A DNA stretch of 22,221 nt, taken from positions 1 through 22,221 of the forward strand of contig JAYOFL010000056.1 of NCBI GenBank assembly GCA_038117205.1. The letters run 5' to 3'. Both the position numbers and the translations under genes were made by a program. The stretch comes from JAQBZY01 sp038117205. Its GTDB lineage: Bacteria; Pseudomonadota; Alphaproteobacteria; Rhodospirillales; Casp-alpha2. Each line of letters opens with the position of its first letter. The first letter of the stretch is position 1. Below the pieces are notes generated by a model. The model was not told the DNA's origin. It saw nothing but the letters and a program-made list of their open reading frames with translations, and did no database searches. This document shows, one piece after another, positions 8,024 to 15,340 of this stretch.

Positions 8024-9247
8024 ATGCCCACCAAATTCGAGAAAGTGACCTTCAAGGGCGTGCAGGGCGACGACCTCGACGCCCGGCTCGATCTGCCCAT
8101 GGGCAAGCCCAGGGCCTATGCGCTGTTCGCGCACTGCTTCACCTGCACCAAGGACATCTTCGCCGCCGCCCGCATCGCCGAAGGGCTGACGGCGCACGGC
8201 ATCGCCGTCCTGCGCTTCGATTTCACCGGCCTCGGCGCCAGCGAGGGGGAATTCGCCAACACCAACTTCTCGTCGAACGTCGGCGATCTCGGCGCCGCCG
8301 CCGACTTCATGCGCGAGCACTACGCGGCGCCGAAAATCCTGATCGGCCATTCGCTGGGCGGCGCGGCGGTGCTGGCCGCCGCCGGCCACGTTCCGGAAGC
8401 CGCCGCCGTCTGCACCATCGGCGCGCCCGCCGATCCGGCACACGTCGAGCATCATCTGAAGGGCGATCTTTCCAAGATCGAGAAGGACGGCATCGCCGAG
8501 GTCAGGCTGGTCGGCCGTCCGTTCACCGTGAAGAAGCAGTTCCTGGACGATATCCGCGCCCAGAACCTCTCTGAGGCCATCGGCAAGCTCGGCAAGGCGC
8601 TGCTGATTTTCCATTCGCCCGTCGACACCGTCGTCGGCATCGACAACGCGCAGGCCATCTACGTCGCCGCCAAGCATCCGAAGAGCTTCGTTTCCTTGGA
8701 CGACGCGGACCATCTGCTTTCCAAGCGCGCCGACGCCGTCTACGCCGCCGACGTCATCGCCGCCTGGGCGACGCGCTATCTGGGCGAGGCGGAAGAAGAC
8801 GAGGGGCACACACCGGAAGGAACCGTGCTGGTCGAGGAAACGGGTGCGGGCAAGTTCGCGAACCGGGTGCTGGTTGGAGGCCGGCACCGCATGCGGGCCG
8901 ACGAGCCGGCCCGCGTCGGCGGCGACGACACGGGGCCGACGCCCTACGACTTCCTGCTCGCCGCGCTCGGCACCTGCAAGTCGATGACCATGCGCATGTA
9001 TGCGGACCGCAAGGGCTTTCCGCTCGAGCGCGCGCACGTCACCCTCAAGCACCGCAAGATCCACGCCGACGACTGCACCGACTGCGAGACCAAGAACGGC
9101 ATGATCGACGAAATCCTAATCGCCATTGAACTCGACGGCGACCTGACCGAGGAGCAGCGTCAGCGCATCTTCGAGATCGCCGACCGCTGCCCGGTGCACC
9201 ACACCATCACGCACGAAATCCGCATCGCGTCGTCGCTGGCGGAGTGA
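8024..9247 (+). CDS. Bifunctional alpha/beta hydrolase / OsmC-family protein
   Basis: A 407-residue fusion. Residues 1-255 are an alpha/beta hydrolase with the nucleophile elbow GHSLGG (S110) and probable acid and base D201 (HSPVD) and H230 (DDADHLL). Residues 262-407 are an OsmC/Ohr-like domain with the two peroxidatic/resolving cysteines C318 (LGTCKSMT) and C389 (DRCPVHHT). The fusion is a known bacterial architecture, so it is not an assembly error; the frame is continuous. OsmC domains reduce organic hydroperoxides; the hydrolase substrate is unknown. The ATG at 8024 has GGGGAGGAG upstream and lies 27 bases after the carbonic anhydrase, so it is probably third in the nhaA operon. The gene converges on the CopD-like gene, with palindromic repeats between them. 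Confidence 0.93.
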   Translation: MPTKFEKVTFKGVQGDDLDARLDLPMGKPRAYALFAHCFTCTKDIFAAARIAEGLTAHGIAVLRFDFTGLGASEGEFANTNFSSNVGDLGAAADFMREHYAAPKILIGHSLGGAAVLAAAGHVPEAAAVCTIGAPADPAHVEHHLKGDLSKIEKDGIAEVRLVGRPFTVKKQFLDDIRAQNLSEAIGKLGKALLIFHSPVDTVVGIDNAQAIYVAAKHPKSFVSLDDADHLLSKRADAVYAADVIAAWATRYLGEAEEDEGHTPEGTVLVEETGAGKFANRVLVGGRHRMRADEPARVGGDDTGPTPYDFLLAALGTCKSMTMRMYADRKGFPLERAHVTLKHRKIHADDCTDCETKNGMIDEILIAIELDGDLTEEQRQRIFEIADRCPVHHTITHEIRIASSLAE

Positions 9248-9299
9248 GTGGACCCCGGATCCCCCGATCAAGTCGGGGGCAGGCAAGTCCGGGGTGACG
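9248..9299. repeat. Dispersed palindromic repeat, family A, copy 1
   Basis: It begins GTGGACCCCGG and ends CCGGGGTGACG, the reverse-complement orientation of copy 2. Inside sits a second hairpin, CCCCCGA/TCGGGGG (9261-9267 and 9273-9279), so this copy looks like one element nested in another. It lies immediately after the stop of the hydrolase/OsmC gene and could stabilise or end its transcript, though no T-run follows. Confidence 0.75.
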
Positions 9300-9333
9300 A
9301 TGGGAAAAGGCGCGGCGTCTATACGAACTCACC

Positions 9334-9362
9334 CGTCACCCCGGACTTGATCCGGGGTCCAT
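9334..9362. repeat. Dispersed palindromic repeat, family A, copy 2
   Basis: It reads CGTCACCCCGG then ACTTGA then TCCGGGGTCCAT, an imperfect hairpin with a CCCCGGA/TCCGGGG stem. It is inverted relative to copy 1, 34 bases away, and both fill the gap between two convergent genes. Confidence 0.75.
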
Positions 9363-9381
9363 CTACCGAGCGGTGCGGCCG

Positions 9382-9858
9382 TCAGTAAACAATCGCCCAG
9401 AGACGTCCGGTCGTTCCCATCAGCACGGTCAGCACGCCGAGCACGACGTTGATGGTGACGATCTTCCTGATCTTCTCCAACTGCGGCCGGGCGGCGTCCC
9501 AGTCGCCGGCCTCGACGGCCTTGGCGAACGCGGCGTAGGGCTTCATGTAGAGATAGATGAACAGGATCATCATGACCCAGCCGGTGCCGTGCATCCAGTG
9601 GATGTGCAGGCCGGCGCCGGCGAAGCCGCCGAAATCCATCATCACCTGCCAATAGCCGGTCGACGGCAGCGCCACGACGCAGACCCAGACGGTCGGGAAG
9701 AACCGTTCGAACACCCGGTGCCAGAGCTTGAGACGCTCCGGCGGCGGCTCGATCCCCGGCACGGCCGGACGCAGCATGAACAACGCGAAGATCATGCCGC
9801 CGACCCAGATCGTCGAGGCGATCGTGTGGATGGAAAGCATCAGGATCGACAGGCTCAT
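9382..9858 (-). CDS. CopD-like integral membrane protein
   Basis: A 158-residue membrane protein with about four hydrophobic helices: near residues 3-25 (with HTIASTIWVGG), 50-70, 80-105 and 130-155. The early His followed by IWVGGMIFALFMLRP and a second HIHWMHGTGWVMM stretch resemble the CopD/PF05425-type family, in which such histidines suggest copper or heme contact. The function is not established for short members like this, so it could simply be called a conserved membrane protein. The ATG at 9858 is chosen for the GAGAGGA upstream; the frame continues further but overlaps the parA gene in another frame. It starts 14 bases after the ParA-like gene, so the two are probably co-transcribed. 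Confidence 0.75.
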   Translation of the reverse strand: MSLSILMLSIHTIASTIWVGGMIFALFMLRPAVPGIEPPPERLKLWHRVFERFFPTVWVCVVALPSTGYWQVMMDFGGFAGAGLHIHWMHGTGWVMMILFIYLYMKPYAAFAKAVEAGDWDAARPQLEKIRKIVTINVVLGVLTVLMGTTGRLWAIVY

Positions 9859-9872
9859 CGAAAAGTCCTCTC

Positions 9873-10505
9873 TCAGGTCATGTTCTTGGTGAGCTCGCGG
9901 GCGAGCGCGCGGATTTCGTCGGCCGCCGCGCCGGCGGGCTCGAACTCGGTGACGCCCATGCCCTCCATCATGGAGGCGGCGAAGGCGACGCGGTTGCCGA
10001 GCGAGGCGTCCGCCATCGGCATGTTGCGTTCGGCCAGCATCGCCTGCGTCATTTCGACGAGGCGGCTTCTCGGCGGCACGCGGTTCAGCACCAGACACAC
10101 CGGCGTTCCCTGCGACATGGCGAAGTCGACGGTCGGCGAGGTCGCCCAGACGTCCATCGGGCTCGGCTGCACCGGCACGACGACGAGGGCGGCGGCGCGC
10201 ATGGCGGCCTTGGTTTCCGTCTCGGCGTGCGGCGGACAATCGATCAGCACCAGATCGAAGGCGTTCTTGAGGCGGTCGAGCTCGGTGCCGACGCGCCAGC
10301 CGGACACGTCGCTCAGGTGAATGGCGGCGAGCGGCTTGTCGCTGCCGGCGCGGACAGAGTGCCAGCCGCTCAGGCTCGATTGCGGGTCGATGTCCATCAG
10401 CGCGACACGACGCTCCGGCGCCCAGGCGGCGGCCAGTTGCGCGGCGACGGTGGTCTTGCCGGCGCCGCCTTTCTGCTGGGCGACGGCGATGACGCGAGCG
10501 GGCAT
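9873..10505 (-). CDS. Orphan ParA/MinD-type ATPase
   Basis: A 210-residue deviant-Walker P-loop ATPase. The Walker A motif is KGGAGKTT (12-19) with the signature lysine K12. The switch I region is DIDPQSS (about 38-44) and Walker B-like LVLIDCPP lies near residue 86. The length suits short ParA proteins without an N-terminal DNA-binding extension. These proteins form ATP-dependent dimers that bind nucleoid or membrane and position plasmids, chromosomes or protein clusters. There is no parB-like gene beside it; its neighbours are the CopD-like gene downstream and dnaE2 upstream, so its cargo is unknown. The ATG at 10505 has GGGGTGA upstream. Confidence 0.88.
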   Translation of the reverse strand: MPARVIAVAQQKGGAGKTTVAAQLAAAWAPERRVALMDIDPQSSLSGWHSVRAGSDKPLAAIHLSDVSGWRVGTELDRLKNAFDLVLIDCPPHAETETKAAMRAAALVVVPVQPSPMDVWATSPTVDFAMSQGTPVCLVLNRVPPRSRLVEMTQAMLAERNMPMADASLGNRVAFAASMMEGMGVTEFEPAGAAADEIRALARELTKNMT

Positions 10506-10599
10506 GCGTTCACCCCGAGGAAATCCGATTGGCCTTCAGCTTAGACCGCGTGCGGTGGCGTTGCTAGGGGAGGGGTCTTCATCGTCATGCAACTCCGCC

Positions 10600-10628
10600 C
10601 GTCACCCCGGACTTGTTCCGGGGTCCAT
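10600..10628. repeat. Dispersed palindromic repeat, family A, copy 3
   Basis: It reads CGTCACCCCGG, then ACTTGT, then TCCGGGGTCCATG, in the same orientation as copy 2. It sits in the 248-base gap between parA and dnaE2. The rest of that gap holds copy 4 and the unrecognised parA promoter region. Confidence 0.75.
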
Positions 10629-10711
10629 GTTCGCACGACAGCATGCTGGAAGCCGGGCGTTTCCAGGGCTCTTCTTGCTTCCCAATTCGATTGCACGGTG
10701 CGTGAAAAGCA

Positions 10712-10740
10712 GTGGACCCCGGGACGAGCCCGGGGTGACG
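10712..10740. repeat. Dispersed palindromic repeat, family A, copy 4
   Basis: It reads GTGGACCCCGGG, then ACGAG, then CCCGGGGTGACG, inverted relative to copy 3 with about 83 bases between them. It lies 14 bases beyond the dnaE2 stop, where it could shape the end of that transcript. Confidence 0.75.
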
Positions 10741-10753
10741 AAATCGGTTTTCC

Positions 10754-13700
10754 TCACTGAAAATCCCGGGACGACACGCGAATCGCGTCGGCGTCGTCCA
10801 GGCGGCCGAGCAGCGCCGTCAGGTCCTCCGCCTTCTCGACCAGCAGGTGGATGACCTCGCCGTCCCGCTGCACGGTGCCCTGCACGCCGAGCAGCGTGGC
10901 GCCGATCAGCGGCCGGCGGAATTTCTCCACCGTGTCGGCCCAGGCGATCAGGTTGGCGATGTTGGTCTCGTCCTCCATGGTCACGAACAGCACGCCCTTG
11001 GCGCTGCCGGGGCGCTGGCGCGTCGTCACCAGTCCGGCGATGCGGGCCGGCCGCCCGTGCTTGAGCGACTTCAGCGATTCCGCCGGCGCGTAGCGCCTCG
11101 CCGCCAGCTCGGCACGCAACAGCGCCAGCGGATGCGAGCGGAGCGACAGCCGGACGGTGCGGTAGTCGTCCGCCACTTCCTCGCCGAGCAGCGCCGGCGG
11201 CAGATCGACGTCCGGTTCGGCGCGGATGCCGTCGGCGGCCTGGAAGAGGGGCAGCGGCGCCGTCTCCAATCCCCGGACGGCCCAGAGCGCGTCGCGCCGG
11301 GAAAAACCGAGGCCGGTGAGCGCGTCGGCGCGGGCGAGGCGCTCCAGCGCCCCCTTGCCGAGACGCGCGCGCCGCATCAAATCCTCCACTGTGCGGAACG
11401 GGACACCGCCGCGCGCGACCACCAGGTTCCGCATCTCGTGTTCCTTGAGGCCGCTCACTTGGCGCAGGCCAAGCCGGAGCGCCAGCGCCCGGCCGGACCG
11501 TTCCAGCGTGCAGTCCCAATCGCTGGCGTTGACGTCGACGGGCCGCACCTCGACCCCGTGCGCGCGGGCGTCACGGACGATCTGCGCCGGCGCGTAGAAC
11601 CCCATCGGCTGCGAATTCAGGAGCGACGCCGCGAACGCCGCCGGATGATGCCGCTTCAGCCACGCCGACACGTAGACGAGCAGCGCGAAGCTCGCCGCGT
11701 GGCTTTCCGGAAAACCGTAATCGGCAAAGCCCTCGATCTGCTTGAAGCAGCGGGCGGCGAACTCCGGCGTGTAGCCGTTCCGGAGCATGCCGTCGACGAA
11801 GCGTTGGCGGAACTTGGCGATGTCGCCCATGCGCCGGAAGGCGGCGAGCGCGCGGCGCAACTGATCGGACTCGGCGGGCGTGAAGCCGGCGGCGACGATG
11901 GCGACCTTCATCGCCTGTTCCTGGAACAGCGGCACGCCGAGCGTCTTGCCGAGCACCTGGCGCAGCGCCTCGGATGGGAACGACACCGGCTCCTCGCCCC
12001 GGCGGCGGCGCAGATAGGGATGCACCATGTCGCCCTGGATCGGTCCCGGCCGGACGATCGCCACCTCGATCACCAGATCATAGAAGCTCCGGGGCCGGAG
12101 CCGCGGCAGCATGCTCATCTGCGCCCGGCTTTCGACCTGGAAGACGCCGACCGCGTCGGCGGCGCACAGCATGTCGTAGATCGCCGGATCCTCCGCCGGC
12201 ACGGTGGCGAGGGTATGGTCGCCGCCGCCGTGCGCCCGGATCATGTCGAAGCATTTGTGGATGCACGTCAGCATGCCGAGGCCGAGGATGTCGATCTTGA
12301 GGATGCCGAGGGCGTCGAGGTCGTTCTTGTCCCACTCGATGACGGTGCGCTTCTCCATCGCCGCGTTGGCGATCGGCACGACGTCGCGGAGCGGCGAGCG
12401 CGTGATGACCATGCCGCCCGTGTGCTGCGACAGGTGCCTCGGGAACCCTCTGATCTCGCCGGCGAGCGCCATCGTCATGCGGATGGCGGGCGCCGTGGGA
12501 TCGACGCCGTGTTCGCGCAGATGATCTTCCGTGATGTCGCTCCAGGAGCGCCGCCACGCCGCGCCCTGCAACGCCGTGATGGTGTCGTCGGTGAGACCGA
12601 GCGCCTTGCCGACTTCGCGCAGCGCGCCCTTGGCGCGGTAGGTGATCACCGTCGCCGTCATGCCGGCGCGGTCGCGGCCGTACTTTTCATAGACGTACTG
12701 GATGACTTCCTCGCGGCGCTCGCTCTCGAAGTCGACGTCGATGTCGGGCGGTTCGCCCCGCTCGGCGCTGATGAAGCGCTCAAACAGCAGATCGTTGCGG
12801 CCCGGATCGACGGCGGTGACGCCGATGCAGTAGCAGACCGCCGAGTTGGCCGCCGAGCCGCGCCCCTGGCAGAGAATGTCCCTGGACCGCGCGAAGCGGA
12901 CGATGTCGTGCACGGTGAGGAAGTAGGGGGCGAAGGACAGTTGGTCGATCAGCGCCAGCTCGTGCGCGATCTGGTCTTTTACCTTTTCCGGCACGCCCGC
13001 CGGATAGCGGCCCTCGGCGCCTTCCCAGGCGAGGCGCTCCAGTTCCTCCTGCGGCGTCAGGCCGCTCGGCACCGGGTCTACCGGATACTCGTAGCGGAGT
13101 TCGTCCAGGGAGAAGCGGCAGGCGTCGGCGATCTCGATCCCGCGTGCGAGGGCGTCCGGCCGCTCCGCGAACAGCCGCGCCATCTCGGCCGGCGATTTCA
13201 GGTGCCGCTCCGCGTTCGCCGCCAGCAGATAGCCCGCCGCATGCAGCGTGGTGCCCTTGCGGATGCAGGTCAGCACGTCCTGCAAGGGCCGCCGGCCGGG
13301 CGTGTGATAGAGCGCGTCGCCGACGGCGACCAGCGGCACGCCCACATGCGCCGATATCGCATCGAGACGGTGCAGGCGCCTCGCGTCGTCGCCCCGGTAG
13401 CGCATGCCGGCGGCGAGGGACAGGCGCTCGCCGAAGATATCGCAGAGCGCGGCCAGCCTGTCCGCGAAGCCCGCCGTCAGGCCGGGCGGCGGCACGACGG
13501 TCGCGTACTGGCCCCGGCCGCCGGCGAAGGCGTCGGACGCCAGATCGGCGAGGCGCAAGTCGCAGCCACCCTTGCCGGTCCTGAGCTTGCCCGTGCTCAA
13601 GAGATCGGTGAGCCGGCCATAGGCCGCCCGGTCGACGGGATAGCAGAGCACGTCCGGTCCGTCGGCGAGGGGAATGCGCGTGCCGACGACGAGGCGGACG

Positions 13701-13876
13701 GCGTGGTCCTTCGCCGCCGTATGCGCCCGCACCAGCCCCGAAACGCTGGCCCGGTCGGTGATGGCGATGGCGGAGAGGCCGAGCACCGCAGCCTGCAGTA
13801 CCAGTTCCTCCGGGTGCGACGCACCCTCCAGGAAGCTGAAGTTGCTCATGCTCTGCAGTTCGGCGTAGGCGGTCAT
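10754..13876 (-). CDS. dnaE2: Error-prone DNA polymerase III alpha subunit, DnaE2
   Basis: A 1040-residue C-family polymerase of the mutagenic DnaE2 (ImuC) branch, matching the usual length. The N-terminal PHP domain opens with YAELQSMSNFSFLEGASHPEE. The palm carries CQGRGSAANS and the catalytic aspartates in PPDIDVDFESERREEVI (about 376-392). The finger/thumb has ITRSPL and FQEQAMKVAI, and an OB fold lies near the C-terminus (about 940-1000), ending in the family-typical SSRDF. It performs translesion synthesis after DNA damage. The ATG at 13876 is chosen because the next in-frame ATG (13906) overlaps the predicted -10. An SOS-type promoter lies directly upstream. The usual partners imuA and imuB are not next to it. 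Confidence 0.96.
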   Translation of the reverse strand: MTAYAELQSMSNFSFLEGASHPEELVLQAAVLGLSAIAITDRASVSGLVRAHTAAKDHAVRLVVGTRIPLADGPDVLCYPVDRAAYGRLTDLLSTGKLRTGKGGCDLRLADLASDAFAGGRGQYATVVPPPGLTAGFADRLAALCDIFGERLSLAAGMRYRGDDARRLHRLDAISAHVGVPLVAVGDALYHTPGRRPLQDVLTCIRKGTTLHAAGYLLAANAERHLKSPAEMARLFAERPDALARGIEIADACRFSLDELRYEYPVDPVPSGLTPQEELERLAWEGAEGRYPAGVPEKVKDQIAHELALIDQLSFAPYFLTVHDIVRFARSRDILCQGRGSAANSAVCYCIGVTAVDPGRNDLLFERFISAERGEPPDIDVDFESERREEVIQYVYEKYGRDRAGMTATVITYRAKGALREVGKALGLTDDTITALQGAAWRRSWSDITEDHLREHGVDPTAPAIRMTMALAGEIRGFPRHLSQHTGGMVITRSPLRDVVPIANAAMEKRTVIEWDKNDLDALGILKIDILGLGMLTCIHKCFDMIRAHGGGDHTLATVPAEDPAIYDMLCAADAVGVFQVESRAQMSMLPRLRPRSFYDLVIEVAIVRPGPIQGDMVHPYLRRRRGEEPVSFPSEALRQVLGKTLGVPLFQEQAMKVAIVAAGFTPAESDQLRRALAAFRRMGDIAKFRQRFVDGMLRNGYTPEFAARCFKQIEGFADYGFPESHAASFALLVYVSAWLKRHHPAAFAASLLNSQPMGFYAPAQIVRDARAHGVEVRPVDVNASDWDCTLERSGRALALRLGLRQVSGLKEHEMRNLVVARGGVPFRTVEDLMRRARLGKGALERLARADALTGLGFSRRDALWAVRGLETAPLPLFQAADGIRAEPDVDLPPALLGEEVADDYRTVRLSLRSHPLALLRAELAARRYAPAESLKSLKHGRPARIAGLVTTRQRPGSAKGVLFVTMEDETNIANLIAWADTVEKFRRPLIGATLLGVQGTVQRDGEVIHLLVEKAEDLTALLGRLDDADAIRVSSRDFQ

Positions 13877-13905
13877 GACGAACGGTTTCCGGTCTCGGGC
13901 TCCCA

Positions 13906-13934
13906 TCTATATTCATGTTTTGTTCTCATGTCAC
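13906..13934 (-). promoter_or_regulatory. SOS-type promoter of dnaE2
   Basis: On the minus strand GTGACA (13934-13929, 5 of 6 to TTGACA), a 17-base spacer and TATAGA (13911-13906, 4 of 6 to TATAAT) make a good housekeeping promoter 30 bases before the dnaE2 start. A LexA-box candidate lies in the spacer and touches the -10, the classical position for repression. Transcription would start near 13899. Confidence 0.65.
13911..13925 (-). promoter_or_regulatory. Candidate LexA (SOS) box of dnaE2
   Basis: The minus strand reads GAAC, seven bases, GAAT; the plus strand reads ATTC-N7-GTTC. This differs by one base from the alphaproteobacterial LexA box GTTC-N7-GTTC. Its place between -35 and -10 of an SOS gene makes the match meaningful. 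Confidence 0.65.
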
Positions 13935-13942
13935 GCCGAAGC

Positions 13943-13988
13943 CCTCATCCTTCGAGACGCTCGCATGCGCTCGCTCCTCAGGATGAGG
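13943..13988. repeat. Dispersed palindromic repeat, family B, copy 1
   Basis: Outer arms CCTCATCC (13943-13950) and GGATGAGG (13981-13988) enclose TTCGAGACGC, then a GCATGC-centred palindrome, then CTCCTCA. It belongs to a repeat type common in alphaproteobacterial intergenic DNA. It lies just upstream of the dnaE2 promoter. Confidence 0.75.
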
Positions 13989-14000
13989 TTGTCGCACATT

Positions 14001-14046
14001 CCTCATCCTGAGGAGGGTCCGAACGGACCCATCTCGAAGGATGAGG
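14001..14046. repeat. Dispersed palindromic repeat, family B, copy 2
   Basis: Outer arms CCTCATCC and GGATGAGG enclose TGAGGAG, a GGGTCC-GAAC-GGACCC hairpin tip and ATCTCGAA. It is inverted relative to copy 1, 12 bases away, and has a different central loop. With copy 1 it fills most of the 13907-14079 gap. Confidence 0.75.
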
Positions 14047-14079
14047 CTTGGGATGCGTGGAAAATGTGGGCCGAAAGGC

Positions 14080-14577
14080 TCAGGCGCGGAGTTTGCGGCG
14101 CTTCGACGTGATGATGCCGGAATTGACGCCGGACCAGCCGAGCTCGCCGAACAGCCGGCCGTATTCGATCTTCGGGCAGCGGTCCATGACGACCGTGAGG
14201 CCGGCGACCTCGGCTCGCCTGGCCGCGTCCTCGTTGACGACGCCGAGCTGCATCCAGACGAACTTGATCTTCTTCTCGTCCTTCAGCCTGATCGCCTCGT
14301 CGACGAGCGGGCCGGCCGCTTCCGAATTGCGGAAGATGTCCAGCATGTCGATGGGCGCCGGCACGTCGGCGAGCGACGCATAGGTCATGCGGTCCCAGAT
14401 TTCCTTGCCGGCGTGGCCGGGGTTGATCGGGTGCACGATATAGCCCTTACCGAGCAGATACTTCATGGCGAAGTTCGACGGCCGGACCCAGTTCGGGCTG
14501 GCGCCGGCCATGGCGATGCTCCGCGTTTCCTTGAGGACGCGGCGGATCAAATCGTCGTCATAGTTCAGTCGGCTCAT
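14080..14577 (-). CDS. CoA-binding domain protein (YccU-like)
   Basis: A 165-residue single-domain protein with a Rossmann-like CoA-binding fold. SIAMAGASPNWVRPS (about 20-34) is the nucleotide loop, followed by YLLGKGYIVHPINPG (40-54), the hallmark of the CoA_binding_2 family; a MDRCPKIEYGR motif lies near 133-143. Members bind CoA-type ligands in the cytoplasm but the physiological role is poorly known. The ATG at 14577 is preceded by AAGGAG. It is on the same strand as, and 74 bases downstream of, the secreted-protein gene. A -10-like CATAAT (minus strand, 14610-14605) in that gap hints at its own promoter. Confidence 0.88.
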   Translation of the reverse strand: MSRLNYDDDLIRRVLKETRSIAMAGASPNWVRPSNFAMKYLLGKGYIVHPINPGHAGKEIWDRMTYASLADVPAPIDMLDIFRNSEAAGPLVDEAIRLKDEKKIKFVWMQLGVVNEDAARRAEVAGLTVVMDRCPKIEYGRLFGELGWSGVNSGIITSKRRKLRA

Positions 14578-14651
14578 GCGCCCGGGCTCCTTCCCGGCGC
14601 GCGGATTATGCCGCGTTTGCGGGACCTGGAAAAGGAGCGAAGCGCAAGCCG

Positions 14652-15338
14652 TCAGGGGTCGGTGACGGAAATCGTGACGTCCGGCGGGCGCGGGAACGCC
14701 TGGCACGCGGTGCCGACACCGCCGGCGGTACCCGGGATGTAGCCGAAGGCGCTGTCGGTGTTGAAGCGCACCTCGATCCTGGGCATGACGCCCTTGCAGA
14801 CGTAGGGGCCGGTCAGCGGGTAGGTGACCGTCGCCGTCGCCGCGCCGTTCGTTTTCGAGAGGTTGAAGCCGTCGTAGTCCGCCTGGACGATGGTGCTGAA
14901 GCCGACGTTGGGAATGACGAAGTCGGCGACCGTCGCGGTGCCGCCGGCGGACGCCGCATAGACGGCGGCATGTCCGCTCGCCTGCGCCTGATTGCTGGTG
15001 CCGCAATTGTCGCCGTCGCCGTCAGTCCATGTGGCGCCGATGCCGATGGTGGTCGAGATGGTGACGCGGACATGCGTCCACGTCTGGTGCAGCGGAATGC
15101 CGGAAATATTGACGTAGCTGCCGACGTCGGCGCCGGCGCTGGCACTGGCGATATTGAAGGAGGCGCTGCCGGAGCCGATAACGAAGGGGAGGGTGCAGGT
15201 CGCGTTCTGGCAAAGCTCGATCTTTTGAACGGTCACCTGATACGTCGTCGGCCGGGCCGCGGTGCCGGGGATGGCGGCGACGGCGGGCAGGGCGGCGGCG
15301 GACGCGACGACGGCGACCAGGAACGAGCTCACGCGCAT
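14652..15338 (-). CDS. Predicted secreted protein of unknown family
   Basis: A 228-residue protein that I do not recognise. It begins with a Sec signal peptide (MR start, hydrophobic residues 6-17, Ala-rich cleavage region AVAA at 19-22). The mature part is rich in Thr, Ser, Ala, Gly and Val with alternating patterns such as YQVTVQKIEL and HVRVTISTTIGIG, so it is probably mostly beta-strand. Five cysteines are present, two close together (C42 and C47, in ELCQNATC) and three further on. A DGDGDNCG stretch could bind a cation. The ATG at 15338 lies two bases after the stop of the inverse-autotransporter gene, and its AGAGGA ribosome site lies inside that gene's end, so translation is probably coupled. 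It may be a periplasmic or surface partner of that barrel (inference). Confidence 0.8.
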   Translation of the reverse strand: MRVSSFLVAVVASAAALPAVAAIPGTAARPTTYQVTVQKIELCQNATCTLPFVIGSGSASFNIASASAGADVGSYVNISGIPLHQTWTHVRVTISTTIGIGATWTDGDGDNCGTSNQAQASGHAAVYAASAGGTATVADFVIPNVGFSTIVQADYDGFNLSKTNGAATATVTYPLTGPYVCKGVMPRIEVRFNTDSAFGYIPGTAGGVGTACQAFPRPPDVTISVTDP

Positions 15339-15340
15339 GA

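Noticed and set aside
5894..9064. A 1056-codon open frame on the minus strand opposite nhaA, carbonic anhydrase and the hydrolase/OsmC gene
   Set aside because: It spans three well-recognised genes on the other strand and has biased, domain-less composition.
9248..10740. CRISPR-like repeats
   Set aside because: The repeats are self-complementary, inverted pairs in separate gaps, with no regular spacers and no cas genes.
13876..13906. Longer DnaE2 start at the ATG at 13906
   Set aside because: That codon overlaps the predicted -10 of the SOS promoter and lacks a ribosome site; the extra residues are not family-like.
10847..14011. A 1054-codon open frame on the plus strand opposite dnaE2
   Set aside because: It is the antisense shadow of a high-GC gene; the translation is low-complexity in Arg, Ala and His, without domains, whereas the minus strand encodes a complete DnaE2.
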